Shown here one piece after another: positions 18,758 through 28,272 of a DNA stretch of 64,000 nucleotides. This DNA comes from an uncultured Bacteroidales bacterium (GTDB taxonomy: Bacteria > Bacteroidota > Bacteroidia > Bacteroidales > Bacteroidaceae). The stretch lies in contig CADBXL010000026.1 of the NCBI GenBank assembly GCA_902798615.1, positions 1 through 64,000 of the forward strand, read 5' to 3'. Each line of letters starts with the position of its first letter. The stretch's first letter is position 1. A model generated the notes under the pieces. It was given only the letters and a program-made list of their open reading frames with translations. It ran no database searches and had not been told where the DNA came from. Both the position numbers and the translations under genes were made by a program.

Positions 18758-20302
18758 TTACTTTCTGTTTCTAACTTTATTCAAAGTAGTTTTGCTTATG
18801 CTTATAATACTCTTTCGCTCTTGGCTTGTTACTGCGAAAAAGAAAAAGACCAAGAACGATGATATAATTGAAACGATGAATACACTGACGACTCTCCACA
18901 AAGACTCTTCCATGAGCATATTAAGCGTCAAAGGAAGAATTATAGATAGAACTGAGGCAATCAATAATGGAAATACAACTTTCGTGCTATAATCTTTTAA
19001 AGATACATGAACAATATCTCTAAGGATAAAAAGCCCAACAACAAGTACGACAAGACTAACAAAAAATGACACAACGAAAACAGCAGGAGGATTGGCTCCC
19101 ATCTTCAAACATGTATATGCAATAGGTATCATTGTTAGCTCCAAAAGACTTGTTATGACCTGATATTTCCTCATGATTCCAGAAGCTTGTACAACATATG
19201 ACACTTGGGTGGAAAGAGTTCCACGCAAAGAGGATAATATGACAAGAATAATGAATATGGAAGTATATTGGGGGACATTGTCTCCTAACCAAAATCTCAG
19301 GATCCAATCCAACTCTATGCAAATAGGCAATGAAAGAATATATAAAATGAAATAATTTAACTTACTTATGCCAAACATTAGGTCAAATGTACGTTTTAAA
19401 TCACCTTTAGCAAATGACTGTGTAAGCTGTGGCTTTGCAGCAACATTTACATTCTCCACAAAACCGTTGAGGGCTCCAGTAACTTGATATGCAACTCCTC
19501 TTGCAGCATTAACTACGGGGCCAAAGAAGAGATTCAGGATCATATTCAAACCTTGATCCTTGATCATCACAGAAAATTTTCCGAAAATATTCCATCCTGA
19601 GAAAGAAAGCATATCCAAGAAGAGTCTCTTGTGAAATTCAAATCGAAATCGTACTTCCTTAAATTTAATGTGGGCGTATAAAAAGTTCAGTATATAATCA
19701 CTTATACTTATGCAAAGAATCAAGCCTCCATACATTATTAGCTTGTCTGCAGAAATGTATGGCAAAATAATAACAATTATTAGTTTCAGAACTGTATCAT
19801 AAATTCCAAGAAATGCATAGTAATCCATTTTCTCATGAGAGACAATGGATGCAGTATATGGTACTTTGAGCATTCCCACCATCATGGAAGCTACAGAAAA
19901 CTGAAATATCCAGAATGCTGATTGTAATCGTTCTGGGGGTAGAACCATTTTGTTATACAAATACCATACACCTACACTCTCCAATAAGGCAAGAACAATA
20001 AGAGCTAAAATGAACTGGGTATAAATGGAAGTTACAAAAACCTTATTTGCTCCAACTTCACCATTTCTTCCCAATTCAAAATTATAAAATCTCTGGATTC
20101 CAGTAGTCATTGCACTATTCAGAAAGCCAAACATCACAACAAAGCCTCCGACCACGTTAAATATTCCATAGTCCTCTACTCCAAGAACCTGTAAAATAAC
20201 CCTGGATGTGTATAGTGAAACTCCGAGGACAATCACCATACGAATACCCAACAATATCGTATTCTTTGCAATACGTTTATTATCTGTGCTTGCTGCAGCC
20301 AT
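18758..20302 (-). CDS. Oligosaccharide flippase (Wzx-like, MOP superfamily)
   Basis: 514 residues with 12-14 membrane segments. The N-terminus (RIAKNTILLGIRMVIVLGVSLYTSRVILQVLGVEDYGIFNVVGGFV) is typical of the polysaccharide biosynthesis family. Exports lipid-linked repeat units across the inner membrane. The gene is followed directly by wzy, giving a Wzx/Wzy-dependent assembly route. Confidence 0.92.
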   Translation of the reverse strand: MAAASTDNKRIAKNTILLGIRMVIVLGVSLYTSRVILQVLGVEDYGIFNVVGGFVVMFGFLNSAMTTGIQRFYNFELGRNGEVGANKVFVTSIYTQFILALIVLALLESVGVWYLYNKMVLPPERLQSAFWIFQFSVASMMVGMLKVPYTASIVSHEKMDYYAFLGIYDTVLKLIIVIILPYISADKLIMYGGLILCISISDYILNFLYAHIKFKEVRFRFEFHKRLFLDMLSFSGWNIFGKFSVMIKDQGLNMILNLFFGPVVNAARGVAYQVTGALNGFVENVNVAAKPQLTQSFAKGDLKRTFDLMFGISKLNYFILYILSLPICIELDWILRFWLGDNVPQYTSIFIILVILSSLRGTLSTQVSYVVQASGIMRKYQVITSLLELTMIPIAYTCLKMGANPPAVFVVSFFVSLVVLVVGLFILRDIVHVSLKDYSTKVVFPLLIASVLSIILPLTLNMLMEESLWRVVSVFIVSIISSFLVFFFFAVTSQERKSIISISKTTLNKVRNRK

Positions 20303-20390
20303 TATATTATTTAAATGTAGTACTTCAGCTTGGGATTACAATTATGTATTCCGTCTATATCTGTTGCTATGTTGTCGTTAATTATTCAAA

Positions 20391-21302
20391 CTACAATGCT
20401 GGCAGTTGTATCCAAGTACCAATTTCCAACTCTTTATCATACGGAATAAACTCATCTAATCCAGATGCATCATAAAAAGTATCCTCACCAAAATACAATT
20501 GACCATTTACGATATACCAATCAACCCTTAACTGCGGGAGTCCCTTGGAGAGTACACGCGACAACTCCAACATCTCATCAAAGCATACAGGTTTTGGGGT
20601 GAATACATTAGAAATCTCACAGCCTACCTGATTAAGCCTCTCAAGTTTATTCCAATTGGTGTCGTATAGGTCCTGAGTATGACATCCTTCTGATCTTCCG
20701 AGATGTACTTGAACGATTTTTGGCTCTCCTCCAAAACACATCACCTTGAAATCTCTTAATTCGCCAGATTCATCTTCCATATATTTTTCAGCAAATACCA
20801 ATCGTTTAACATCCTTATATGGCCACTCACGAATAATGGAATATGAATCAAGAGCTAGAGACTCATTTAGTTTTTTTATTGCAACAGTTTTATTAAAATT
20901 TGCTTTGTCTTTGCATACAACAACTCCGAGACTACCACCTGCATGATTTGTTTTTAATACGAACTGAGATGGAAGCCCATCCCAATCAATATCTTCAGGC
21001 TTCTCCCAAACACCTATCGTTGGTATTACGTATTTTTCTCCAATTGTATCCCTGATAATCTGCTTTACTGCATATTTATCCACCATCTGCGTATAAATAG
21101 GCTTACGATCGTAGAGTTTTAACCACTGAAGCTTTTGGCAAAAGCCCTTCGGGTTCTTCAAATTCAATCTATGACCAGTAGCAAGCCAAAACTTAAACTT
21201 TATGTAGGTCTTATCATCCTTAATATAAGATGCATATCTATTAAGATACCTCAATAAGGTAGGTCTTGGATTCTTGATAACCCTAATTATCTTCATTATC
21301 AT
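20391..21302 (-). CDS. TupA-like ATP-grasp protein
   Basis: ATP-grasp fold of the kind found in polysaccharide loci (PF14305): the N-terminal LATGHRLNLKNPKGFCQKLQWLK, YTQMVDKYAVK, FVLKTNHAGGS and DFKVMCFGGEPK are all family hallmarks. Such proteins are thought to ligate an amino acid or similar group to a sugar, as TupA does in teichuronopeptide synthesis; the substrate here is unknown. The frame is open to 21314 with TTG, but ATG at 21302 removes the overlap with licD and is the better start. Confidence 0.88.
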   Translation of the reverse strand: MIMKIIRVIKNPRPTLLRYLNRYASYIKDDKTYIKFKFWLATGHRLNLKNPKGFCQKLQWLKLYDRKPIYTQMVDKYAVKQIIRDTIGEKYVIPTIGVWEKPEDIDWDGLPSQFVLKTNHAGGSLGVVVCKDKANFNKTVAIKKLNESLALDSYSIIREWPYKDVKRLVFAEKYMEDESGELRDFKVMCFGGEPKIVQVHLGRSEGCHTQDLYDTNWNKLERLNQVGCEISNVFTPKPVCFDEMLELSRVLSKGLPQLRVDWYIVNGQLYFGEDTFYDASGLDEFIPYDKELEIGTWIQLPAL

Positions 21303-21304
21303 GT

Positions 21305-22072
21305 TTATTTCCAAAAGAATGTTGCATTATGATATGGATGTCTATCTTCTTCAGGTGGAAGTTGCATATAATCGCCATATCGTTTTGTTAGAAAGTAATC
21401 ATATTCTGAAATGATTGGGAATTCACCATCCTCGAATCGCGCACTTGTCATATTCTTAAATATATCCCTATCGTAGATCATCTTATCTTTGATACTGAGA
21501 GGTCCTGCCACAATATAATAACGACCTTTTGAACCTATCCGTCTTTCAAGAAATTCATAGTCTCTTACTTTTTTCACAGCAGATTTGAAGAATGGAATAG
21601 TTGATACTGGTAAATGTCTCATTATCTTTCCACGCCACATCTTCATTTTCTTTTTGTGAGCCTCAAACCTTTCCAAATTATTAAAGAACAACTCTTCTTC
21701 TTCAGGTAGAGGTAAATAAACATATAGGTCAATAGAAATTCCGTATGATTCTGTTTTTTTTCCTTCAAGTTTATATGTTCTTTTATGAGATATTCTTGGA
21801 AAATCCAGATCATAATATTTTTCTGTATCTACATCGCAGAACTTAAGTTTGTCAGAATGAAATATTGCCTTAAACTTGATAATATCCTCAACAGGCATCA
21901 TGATATCCAAATCATCATCCCAAGGGATAAATCCTTTATGACGAATAGCTCCCAATAATGTTCCAAATGCTAACGAATATCTTAACCCATTTTTTTTACA
22001 AAATGCGTCAATCTCCTTAAGCATAGCCAACTGAAGAGATTTGCGTTCTTCCAAATTGATTTCTTTCTTCAT
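21305..22072 (-). CDS. LicD-family phosphotransferase
   Basis: Nucleotidyltransferase-fold enzyme that moves a phospho-group (phosphocholine in LicD itself, or alditol/glycerol phosphate in relatives) from a CDP-carrier to a glycan. Visible: LRYSLAFGTLLGAIRHKGFIPWDDDLDIMMP, the LicD signature with the DDDLD metal site. The ATG at 22072 is preferred over the TTG at 22084. A cytidylyltransferase fusion (26899-28242) and a LicC-like enzyme (28273-29064) in the same operon could make its CDP-activated donor. Confidence 0.9.
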   Translation of the reverse strand: MKKEINLEERKSLQLAMLKEIDAFCKKNGLRYSLAFGTLLGAIRHKGFIPWDDDLDIMMPVEDIIKFKAIFHSDKLKFCDVDTEKYYDLDFPRISHKRTYKLEGKKTESYGISIDLYVYLPLPEEEELFFNNLERFEAHKKKMKMWRGKIMRHLPVSTIPFFKSAVKKVRDYEFLERRIGSKGRYYIVAGPLSIKDKMIYDRDIFKNMTSARFEDGEFPIISEYDYFLTKRYGDYMQLPPEEDRHPYHNATFFWK

Positions 22073-22140
22073 GTTTTTCCCCAATTAATTATTTTGCTCA
22101 CAATGCCAATCAAATAAAACAATTTACTCTTAGTCTGATC

Positions 22141-22203
22141 CTCATAGCAATACTTCGTTAAAAAATTAACATTATTAATTTTTTAACGAAGTATTGCTAT
22201 GAG
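22141..22203. repeat. Perfect 29-bp inverted repeat with 5-base loop
   Basis: Bases 22141-22169 are exactly complementary to 22175-22203 (CTCATAGCAATACTTCG… outward), with loop CATTA. It sits between the UDP-GlcNAc epimerase gene and licD. A fully matched 29-bp stem is unusual inside an operon. It could be an attenuator, an RNA processing hairpin, or a recently inserted element with no accumulated mismatches. Confidence 0.95.
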
Positions 22204-22233
22204 AGAAGGTAGATAAAAGTTTCTTTATTAATT

Positions 22234-23427
22234 TTACATTTCCTTTCTCCACACCATCTTGTTGACGATACCAACATAGCTCTGGATGATCTTAACTACC
22301 TTTGTTGATACGTTTTCATCTGTATAATCTGGTACAGGGATTCCATGCTGCCCATCCTTACATAGTTCTACCGCTGTATCTACAGCCTGAAGGAGTGATT
22401 TTGTGTCGATTCCTGCTATGATGAAGTCTGCTTTATCAATTGCCTCTGGACGCTCGGTTGAGGTACGGATACAAATTGCAGGGAATGGATGTCCAACACT
22501 TGTAAAGAAACTGCTTTCTTCTGGGAGAGTACCTGAGTCTGATACTACTGCATAGGCATTCATCTGCAAGCAATTGTAATCATGGAAACCAAGTGGTTCC
22601 TGCTGGATTACGCGCTTATCGAGTTTGAAGCCTGATGCTGCAAGACGGTTTCTGCTTCGTGGATGGCATGAGTAAAGAATTGGCATGTCATACTTCTCTG
22701 CCATTGCATTGATGGCTGTGAAGAGTGAGATGAAGTTCTTCTCGGTGTCGATGTTTTCTTCACGATGTGCTGAGAGGAGTATATATTTACCTTTCTCGAG
22801 TCCGAATCTATGGTGTACATCTGATGACTCAATCTCTGAGAGATTCTCATGGAGTACCTCAGCCATTGGTGAGCCCGTGACGTATGTGCGTTCTTTTGGT
22901 AGCCCGCAATCAGCAAGATAGCGTCTTGCGTGCTCTGAGTATGCCATATTGACATCAGAAATGATATCAACAATTCTACGATTCGTTTCTTCAGGAAGAC
23001 ACTCGTCCTTACATCTGTTACCTGCTTCCATGTGGAAAATTGGTATGTGGAGTCGCTTTGCTCCAATTACAGAAAGACAAGAATTAGTGTCGCCAAGTAC
23101 AAGCACTCCATCAGGTTTCGTTGCAGCAAAAAGCTTATATGAGCAGTTGATGATGTTACCGCACGTTGCACCAAGATCATCGCCAACAGCATCCATATAG
23201 ACTTCCGGCTCTGCGAGTTTGAGATCACGGAAGAAAATGCCGTTGAGATTGTAGTCATAGTTCTGACCTGTATGAGCAAGTATTACGTCAAAGTATTTAC
23301 GACACTTATTAATAACTGCAGCAAGACGAATAATCTCAGGACGTGTGCCTACTACTATAATGAGCTTCAGCTTGCCATTCTCTTGCCACTTGATATCACT
23401 ATAATCAAATTTCGGGGTCTTTTCCAT
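22234..23427 (-). CDS. UDP-N-acetylglucosamine 2-epimerase family, CapG/FnlC type
   Basis: Third enzyme of UDP-N-acetyl-L-fucosamine synthesis, inverting C2 of UDP-2-acetamido-2,6-dideoxy-L-talose. 397 residues of the non-hydrolysing WecB fold: KLIIVVGTRPEIIRLAAV, LAHTGQNYD, HMEAGNRC, LPEETNR, LSAHREENID and VVSDSGTLPEESSF. Assignment to the CapG/FnlC branch rather than WecB rests on the two upstream genes, CapF and CapE. Only four bases separate it from capF. Confidence 0.93.
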   Translation of the reverse strand: MEKTPKFDYSDIKWQENGKLKLIIVVGTRPEIIRLAAVINKCRKYFDVILAHTGQNYDYNLNGIFFRDLKLAEPEVYMDAVGDDLGATCGNIINCSYKLFAATKPDGVLVLGDTNSCLSVIGAKRLHIPIFHMEAGNRCKDECLPEETNRRIVDIISDVNMAYSEHARRYLADCGLPKERTYVTGSPMAEVLHENLSEIESSDVHHRFGLEKGKYILLSAHREENIDTEKNFISLFTAINAMAEKYDMPILYSCHPRSRNRLAASGFKLDKRVIQQEPLGFHDYNCLQMNAYAVVSDSGTLPEESSFFTSVGHPFPAICIRTSTERPEAIDKADFIIAGIDTKSLLQAVDTAVELCKDGQHGIPVPDYTDENVSTKVVKIIQSYVGIVNKMVWRKEM

Positions 23428-23431
23428 TTTT

Positions 23432-24637
23432 CTATTTTTCTACAGGATCAAAGAATGTATCAGGACGATTAGGATCGAAGATCTCGTTACAGTACATTAC
23501 AGTTACAAGATCTTGTGTGTCAGATAAGTTGATTATATTATGGGTATAACCAGGAAGCATTATGACACTTTGAATTTTATCACCACTAACTTCATAGTTG
23601 ATAACTTCGTCTGTACCTTCCTTACGGAGCTGGATGAGTCCATGTCCGCTAACTACAATGAATTGTTCCCACTTTGTGTGATGCCAATGTTGTCCTTTTG
23701 TTATTCCCGGCTTTGATATGTTAATTGATACCTGTCCACATTTAAGAGTGTGTACGAGTTCAGTGAATGAACCTCTTTCATCACGATTCATCTTCAAATC
23801 AAAAACAGCCTTTTCCTTTGGCAGATATGAGAGGTATGTCGAATAAAGACGCTTTGCGAATGAGTCTGCTGGTATCTCAGGTATCATCAAAGTCTTTGGC
23901 AATTCTGCGAATTTATAAAGGAGATCAACAATCTCTCCAAGCTTTACGTGATGGGTGACAGTAGCAGCACAATATTTTCCGTTTGGTGTAAATACAGTAT
24001 TCACTCCATCAAACTCACAATGATGTTCTTCTCCCTTGAGTGCGCATATCATCTCTTCTACGAGGTCATCAATATAAAGGAGTTCCATATCTACAGACGG
24101 ATCGTTGACCTGTATTGGTAAGTCATTGGCGATATTATTACAGAAAGTTGCGACTGCTGAGTTATAATTTGGTCTGCACCACTTTCCATACAAGTTAGGG
24201 AAACGATATACGAGAACCTTTGCTCCCGTTTCCTCTCCATACTGAAACATAAGTTCCTCGCCAGCCTTCTTACTTTTACCATACTCAGAAGTACCAAAAC
24301 GCCCTGCAAGAGTTGCCTGAATAGAAGAACTCAACATTACAGGACAATTATTCTTATACTTCTTGAGGGTATTGAGCAGAACTGTAGCAAATCCGAAGTT
24401 GCCTTCCATAAACTCCTTGGGATCTTGTGGGCGATTTACACCAGCAAGGTTAAACACAAAATCGCAATCCTTACACCATTGATCAAGTTGTTCTTGTGTT
24501 GAGTCAATATCGTACTCATAGACATCAGAGATGGTAAGACGTCCATAACACTTTGCCTTACCTTCCTTTATATTTTTTAGTTGAGCACATAGGTTCTTTC
24601 CTACGAATCCCTTGGCTCCGGTTACAAGAATTTTCAT
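23432..24637 (-). CDS. CapF/FnlB: UDP-2-acetamido-2,6-dideoxy-beta-L-talose-forming reductase
   Basis: Bifunctional enzyme of the L-FucNAc route. The N-terminal SDR domain shows MKILVTGAKGFVGKNLCAQL, NLAGVNRP and YGKSKKAGEE (catalytic Y-x-x-x-K). The C-terminal cupin (about residues 285-400) shows ITKGQHWHHTKWEQFIVVSG and GYTHNI, the zinc-binding half known in CapF. The 401-residue length is higher than single-domain SDR proteins, as expected for the fusion. Confidence 0.94.
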   Translation of the reverse strand: MKILVTGAKGFVGKNLCAQLKNIKEGKAKCYGRLTISDVYEYDIDSTQEQLDQWCKDCDFVFNLAGVNRPQDPKEFMEGNFGFATVLLNTLKKYKNNCPVMLSSSIQATLAGRFGTSEYGKSKKAGEELMFQYGEETGAKVLVYRFPNLYGKWCRPNYNSAVATFCNNIANDLPIQVNDPSVDMELLYIDDLVEEMICALKGEEHHCEFDGVNTVFTPNGKYCAATVTHHVKLGEIVDLLYKFAELPKTLMIPEIPADSFAKRLYSTYLSYLPKEKAVFDLKMNRDERGSFTELVHTLKCGQVSINISKPGITKGQHWHHTKWEQFIVVSGHGLIQLRKEGTDEVINYEVSGDKIQSVIMLPGYTHNIINLSDTQDLVTVMYCNEIFDPNRPDTFFDPVEK

Positions 24638-24741
24638 ATATAAATAATGAAAGATGGGTTAATATTAGATAAAAAGAAAATGTGATAGAAAAGGACTATT
24701 CTTAATATTCTCACATTACTTTTTCAGATCTATGCAACCAT

Positions 24742-25791
24742 TTACTTTGCAATATTTACGACACCATGGAGTTCATTCTGGATATACTCAAGTGCAGCAA
24801 TCTTTTGTTTTGTTTCTTCGAGGCTGAGACGTCTAGTATTATCAGAGTTAAATTCCGTTAGTTCACAACGTCTGTTGTCACCTTCAGTGAAGAACTTATC
24901 ATAATTAAGCGAACGATTATCTGCTGGTACACGATAGAAATTCCCCATATCCTCTGCTTTTGCACACTCTTCATTTGTTAATAGTGTTTCATACATTTTC
25001 TCTCCATGACGAATTCCTATTACTTTTATGTTTTCTTTTTTCCCTCCAAAGAGTTCGCATACTGCCTCTGCCTGAGTTTGAATAGTACACGCTGGTGCCT
25101 TCTGTACGAGGATGTCACCATTCTGTCCGTTCTCGAATGCGAAAAGTACGAGATCTACAGCTTCCTCTAGTGACATGATAAAGCGTGTCATCTTTGGCTC
25201 TGTGAGGGTGATTGGATTGCCGTTACGGATCTGGTCAATCCACAATGGGATAACGGAACCACGAGAACACATAACGTTACCATATCGAGTACAACATATC
25301 TTAGTATCACCAGAATAGCGTGATTTAGCTACTGCTATTTTCTCTTCGATTGCCTTGGTAATACCCATAGCATTGATTGGATATGCAGCCTTATCGGTTG
25401 AGAGACATATTACAGCTCCTACCTTTGCCTCTATTGCGGCTGTTAGGATGTTGTCTGTTCCGATTACGTTTGTCTTTACTGCTTCCATCGGAAAAAACTC
25501 GCATGATGGTACCTGTTTGAGGGCTGCTGCATGGAAGATATAATCAACACCAGGCATTGCATTTCGACAACTCTGTAGATTTCGCACGTCGCCAATAAAA
25601 AATTTAATTTTATGTGCCACTTCTGGCATCTTAGCCTGATATTCGTGACGCATATCATCCTGTTTTTTCTCATCACGCGAGAAAATGCGGATTTCTGCAA
25701 TATCTGTCTGTAAAAAACGATTGAGGACAGCATTACCAAAGGAGCCTGTTCCACCGGTAATCATAAGGGTTTTACCTGCAAAAATACTCAT
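24742..25791 (-). CDS. CapE/FnlA: UDP-GlcNAc 4,6-dehydratase/5-epimerase
   Basis: First step of UDP-N-acetyl-L-fucosamine synthesis. Extended SDR fold: TLMITGGTGSFGNAVLNRFL, the dehydratase segment with FHAAALKQVPSCEFFP, and CLSTDKAAYPINAMGITKAI. The YPINAMG pattern has M in place of the usual Y of Y-x-x-x-K, as is typical for this dehydratase/epimerase family. 349 residues, full length. Confidence 0.94.
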   Translation of the reverse strand: MSIFAGKTLMITGGTGSFGNAVLNRFLQTDIAEIRIFSRDEKKQDDMRHEYQAKMPEVAHKIKFFIGDVRNLQSCRNAMPGVDYIFHAAALKQVPSCEFFPMEAVKTNVIGTDNILTAAIEAKVGAVICLSTDKAAYPINAMGITKAIEEKIAVAKSRYSGDTKICCTRYGNVMCSRGSVIPLWIDQIRNGNPITLTEPKMTRFIMSLEEAVDLVLFAFENGQNGDILVQKAPACTIQTQAEAVCELFGGKKENIKVIGIRHGEKMYETLLTNEECAKAEDMGNFYRVPADNRSLNYDKFFTEGDNRRCELTEFNSDNTRRLSLEETKQKIAALEYIQNELHGVVNIAK

Positions 25792-25798
25792 AGTTTTA

Positions 25799-26182
25799 TT
25801 ATTTTTCTATTATATCTTCTTGTTTTGCTGGAGAATATGCTCCATCCTTGATTTCGAGAAGAATGGAAGGTTCTTTTACTTCAATAGTATGGAATTGACC
25901 AACAGGTATCTGCAGTCCATCTCCAACATGAAGAGTATAGCGAACCAATTCATTACCATCAATATCATAAAAAATCTCGTCTATACTACCATAAAGTATG
26001 ACTGAAGTTTCAGAAGTTGTAGTATGACGATGGATTGGAATCTGTGTACCTGGGATGAGTGCATTAAGCATTCGTTGGCTATTATCTTCCGTTGTCGTTC
26101 GCAAATCCATAGCTTGACGCAAGCGCGGATTATTTTTTGCTTGCTCAAGAATGCTCTTATATAGTTCTGTGTTGAGTTGCAT
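25799..26182 (-). CDS. WbuC-family cupin
   Basis: 127 residues matching WbuC of O-antigen loci: RLRQAMDLRTTTEDNSQRMLNAL, then PGTQIPIHRHTTTSETSVILYG and GQFHTIEV with the histidines of a cupin metal site. Function unknown. It occurs with WbuB-type transferases and L-FucNAc genes, as here. Eight bases separate it from capE. Confidence 0.9.
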   Translation of the reverse strand: MQLNTELYKSILEQAKNNPRLRQAMDLRTTTEDNSQRMLNALIPGTQIPIHRHTTTSETSVILYGSIDEIFYDIDGNELVRYTLHVGDGLQIPVGQFHTIEVKEPSILLEIKDGAYSPAKQEDIIEK

Positions 26183-26206
26183 CTTCTATAATTATGAGAA
26201 AACGAA

Positions 26207-26902
26207 TCATTTATAAGAATACCCTCCATTCACCTCTATCAAACTACCATTGACAAATGGATTGTCAATACAGAAGCGAAAGGCATCTACGATCTCATCG
26301 ATTGTAGCAAAGCGGTGAATGGCGGTTTTCCTATATATATTCTGCTTAATCTCTTCAGGTTTCTCTTTCTGCCAAGGTGTCTCCACAAATCCTGGAACAA
26401 CCGCGTTTACTGTTGTTCCTGTCCCCTCAAATTCCTTGACAAGATTCTTACACAATGCATGAACGGCAGATTTAGTCACGCCATAAGCGAGTACCGTAGC
26501 ATGCGGATTTATTCCCATCTGAGAACCTGTGAAGAGTATGCGACTTCCTGCAGGAATGATGGGGAAGAACTCACGACACATGATGTAGTGTGAGTTTACT
26601 GCTACTTCCATCATCATATCCCAATCTTTGTCCGTATATTCTGTAAATGATTTGCGGATACTCATTCCGGCATTACAATGGAGACAATCCAAGTGATCGG
26701 TCTTGCTCTTCACATAGTCGATAAAACTATATACTTCCTCACGGTTTGTCTGGTCAGTTTTAATTGCCTCAAAATTTTCTATCTTTTCCGTAAAATCTGG
26801 TCCTACATACGTAGCAAATACATAATAGCCCTTGCTTACTAACATCTTTGCGACACCTAAGCCCATACCTGATGTGCCACCTGTTACAACTGCATATTTC
26901 AT
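26207..26902 (-). CDS. Short-chain dehydrogenase/reductase
   Basis: 231 residues: TGGTSGMGLGVAK (NAD(P) binding), HCNAGM, and the catalytic S / Y-x-x-x-K in YGVTKSA. Starts inside the last codon of the cytidylyltransferase-oxidoreductase fusion (four-base overlap), so the two are coupled. Probably reduces an alditol precursor that becomes CDP-activated. The order resembles TarJ/TarI or Bcs1 pairs, but from different dehydrogenase families; this is inference. Confidence 0.9.
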   Translation of the reverse strand: MKYAVVTGGTSGMGLGVAKMLVSKGYYVFATYVGPDFTEKIENFEAIKTDQTNREEVYSFIDYVKSKTDHLDCLHCNAGMSIRKSFTEYTDKDWDMMMEVAVNSHYIMCREFFPIIPAGSRILFTGSQMGINPHATVLAYGVTKSAVHALCKNLVKEFEGTGTTVNAVVPGFVETPWQKEKPEEIKQNIYRKTAIHRFATIDEIVDAFRFCIDNPFVNGSLIEVNGGYSYK

Positions 26903-28242
26903 AATATAGTTACATCCTCCTTTTTGTTATACTTTTCTATTATTTCTGCGATAGCAATGCTCTCGCGTCTTCTAAGCTTATAACAACTTCTTCTTTTATT
27001 TACAATCATCGAGAAGAACTCTTGTATCTCATATCGCAAACCTTCTCCATCATAGCTATAGAAATACTTCTTATTCCTTGCCTGATCCTCATAGCGCACC
27101 TCAAAGAAGTCAGTTAGCCACCATGGAGATGGAACATAGATATATCCTTTTGTGCCTGAAATGATAAGATTACCTTCCGTTTTTACCCCTATACCTAATG
27201 TTGCAGAAGCAGTAGCATGTGGATAGCAGAGATTTATCTTGGTATAAACATCCACACCATTCTCAATCTTTGAGTAGAAATCGACCTTGGTATAGTCCTT
27301 GCCAAGAATCTTTATTATGGACATCAGAGTAAGCGGAGAATGTTCATTCATCGCTCCCCCAGCCTGAGATACATCCAACTCACGGGTTGGTGCCTGTACC
27401 ATCTTTGATAATGATGCCTTGACATCAACTACATCACCAATAACCCCACTTTTGACCAATGTTGTTATATGGCAGAAAGCCGGACAATAAGCCGTCTTAC
27501 TTGCCTCTAACAATACAAGGTTATGAGCATCCGCATAATCATATAGTTCCTTTGCCTGAGATGCAGAAAGGGAGAAAGGAATCTCACAGAGAACATGCTT
27601 TCCTGCTTCAAGTGCCTCTTTCGTATATTGGTAATGGGTAAGATGAGGAGAAGCAACATAAACAGCATCCACATCAGCAAGAAACAGTTTATAATCTTCA
27701 CTATATGCCTTCAGATTATGCTTATTGGCAAAAGTATCAGCATTTTCCTTGTTCGGATCATATACAGATACCACCTCTACCCCATTCACTACTCTCGTCT
27801 CAGGAACAAATCTGTTTGCAATACGTCCTGAACCAACGATTCCGACTCTGAAAACATCCTGACTTTCCGCACGAAGCATTGTAGAAGAAATACCTTGAGT
27901 ACGTGGAAGATATACCACCTTACAGTATTCATTCAGATAGTCAAATTTTCCTTCCCAGTCGGAACCTATGGCAAAGATGTCAACATCATATTTCTGGATG
28001 TCGTCAATCTTCTGACCTAGATAGTCTTCTATTATGATTTCATCCGCATAACCAGTTGCCTTGACTGCCTCAACTCGCTCCAGAACATTATTACGCACAT
28101 TAAGCTTGCCTCTACCACGATCAAAACTGTCACTTGTAACACCTACTATAAGGTAGTCACCAAGTTCCTTTGCCCTACGAAGAAGGTTTATATGCCCTTG
28201 ATGAAGGAGATCGTATGTTCCGTATGTTATAACTTTTGTCAT
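26899..28242 (-). CDS. Fusion of TagD-like cytidylyltransferase and Gfo/Idh/MocA oxidoreductase
   Basis: Residues 1-130 are a glycerol-3-phosphate cytidylyltransferase-like domain: VITYGTYDLLHQGHINLLRRA (HxGH site) and SDWEGKFDYL, ending TQGISSTMLR (the ISSTxLR-type motif). Residues about 135-447 are a Gfo/Idh/MocA dehydrogenase: VGIVGSGRIANRFVPE, SPHLTHYQYTKEAL, KHVLCEIPFSLS. The EIP motif stands in place of the usual EKP. One polypeptide could thus make and activate an alditol phosphate, or the oxidoreductase half may act on a sugar-linked intermediate. The likely user is LicD. Confidence 0.9.
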   Translation of the reverse strand: MTKVITYGTYDLLHQGHINLLRRAKELGDYLIVGVTSDSFDRGRGKLNVRNNVLERVEAVKATGYADEIIIEDYLGQKIDDIQKYDVDIFAIGSDWEGKFDYLNEYCKVVYLPRTQGISSTMLRAESQDVFRVGIVGSGRIANRFVPETRVVNGVEVVSVYDPNKENADTFANKHNLKAYSEDYKLFLADVDAVYVASPHLTHYQYTKEALEAGKHVLCEIPFSLSASQAKELYDYADAHNLVLLEASKTAYCPAFCHITTLVKSGVIGDVVDVKASLSKMVQAPTRELDVSQAGGAMNEHSPLTLMSIIKILGKDYTKVDFYSKIENGVDVYTKINLCYPHATASATLGIGVKTEGNLIISGTKGYIYVPSPWWLTDFFEVRYEDQARNKKYFYSYDGEGLRYEIQEFFSMIVNKRRSCYKLRRRESIAIAEIIEKYNKKEDVTIL

Positions 28243-28272
28243 TTTCTGGCTGTAGATGAAATCGATACGAGA

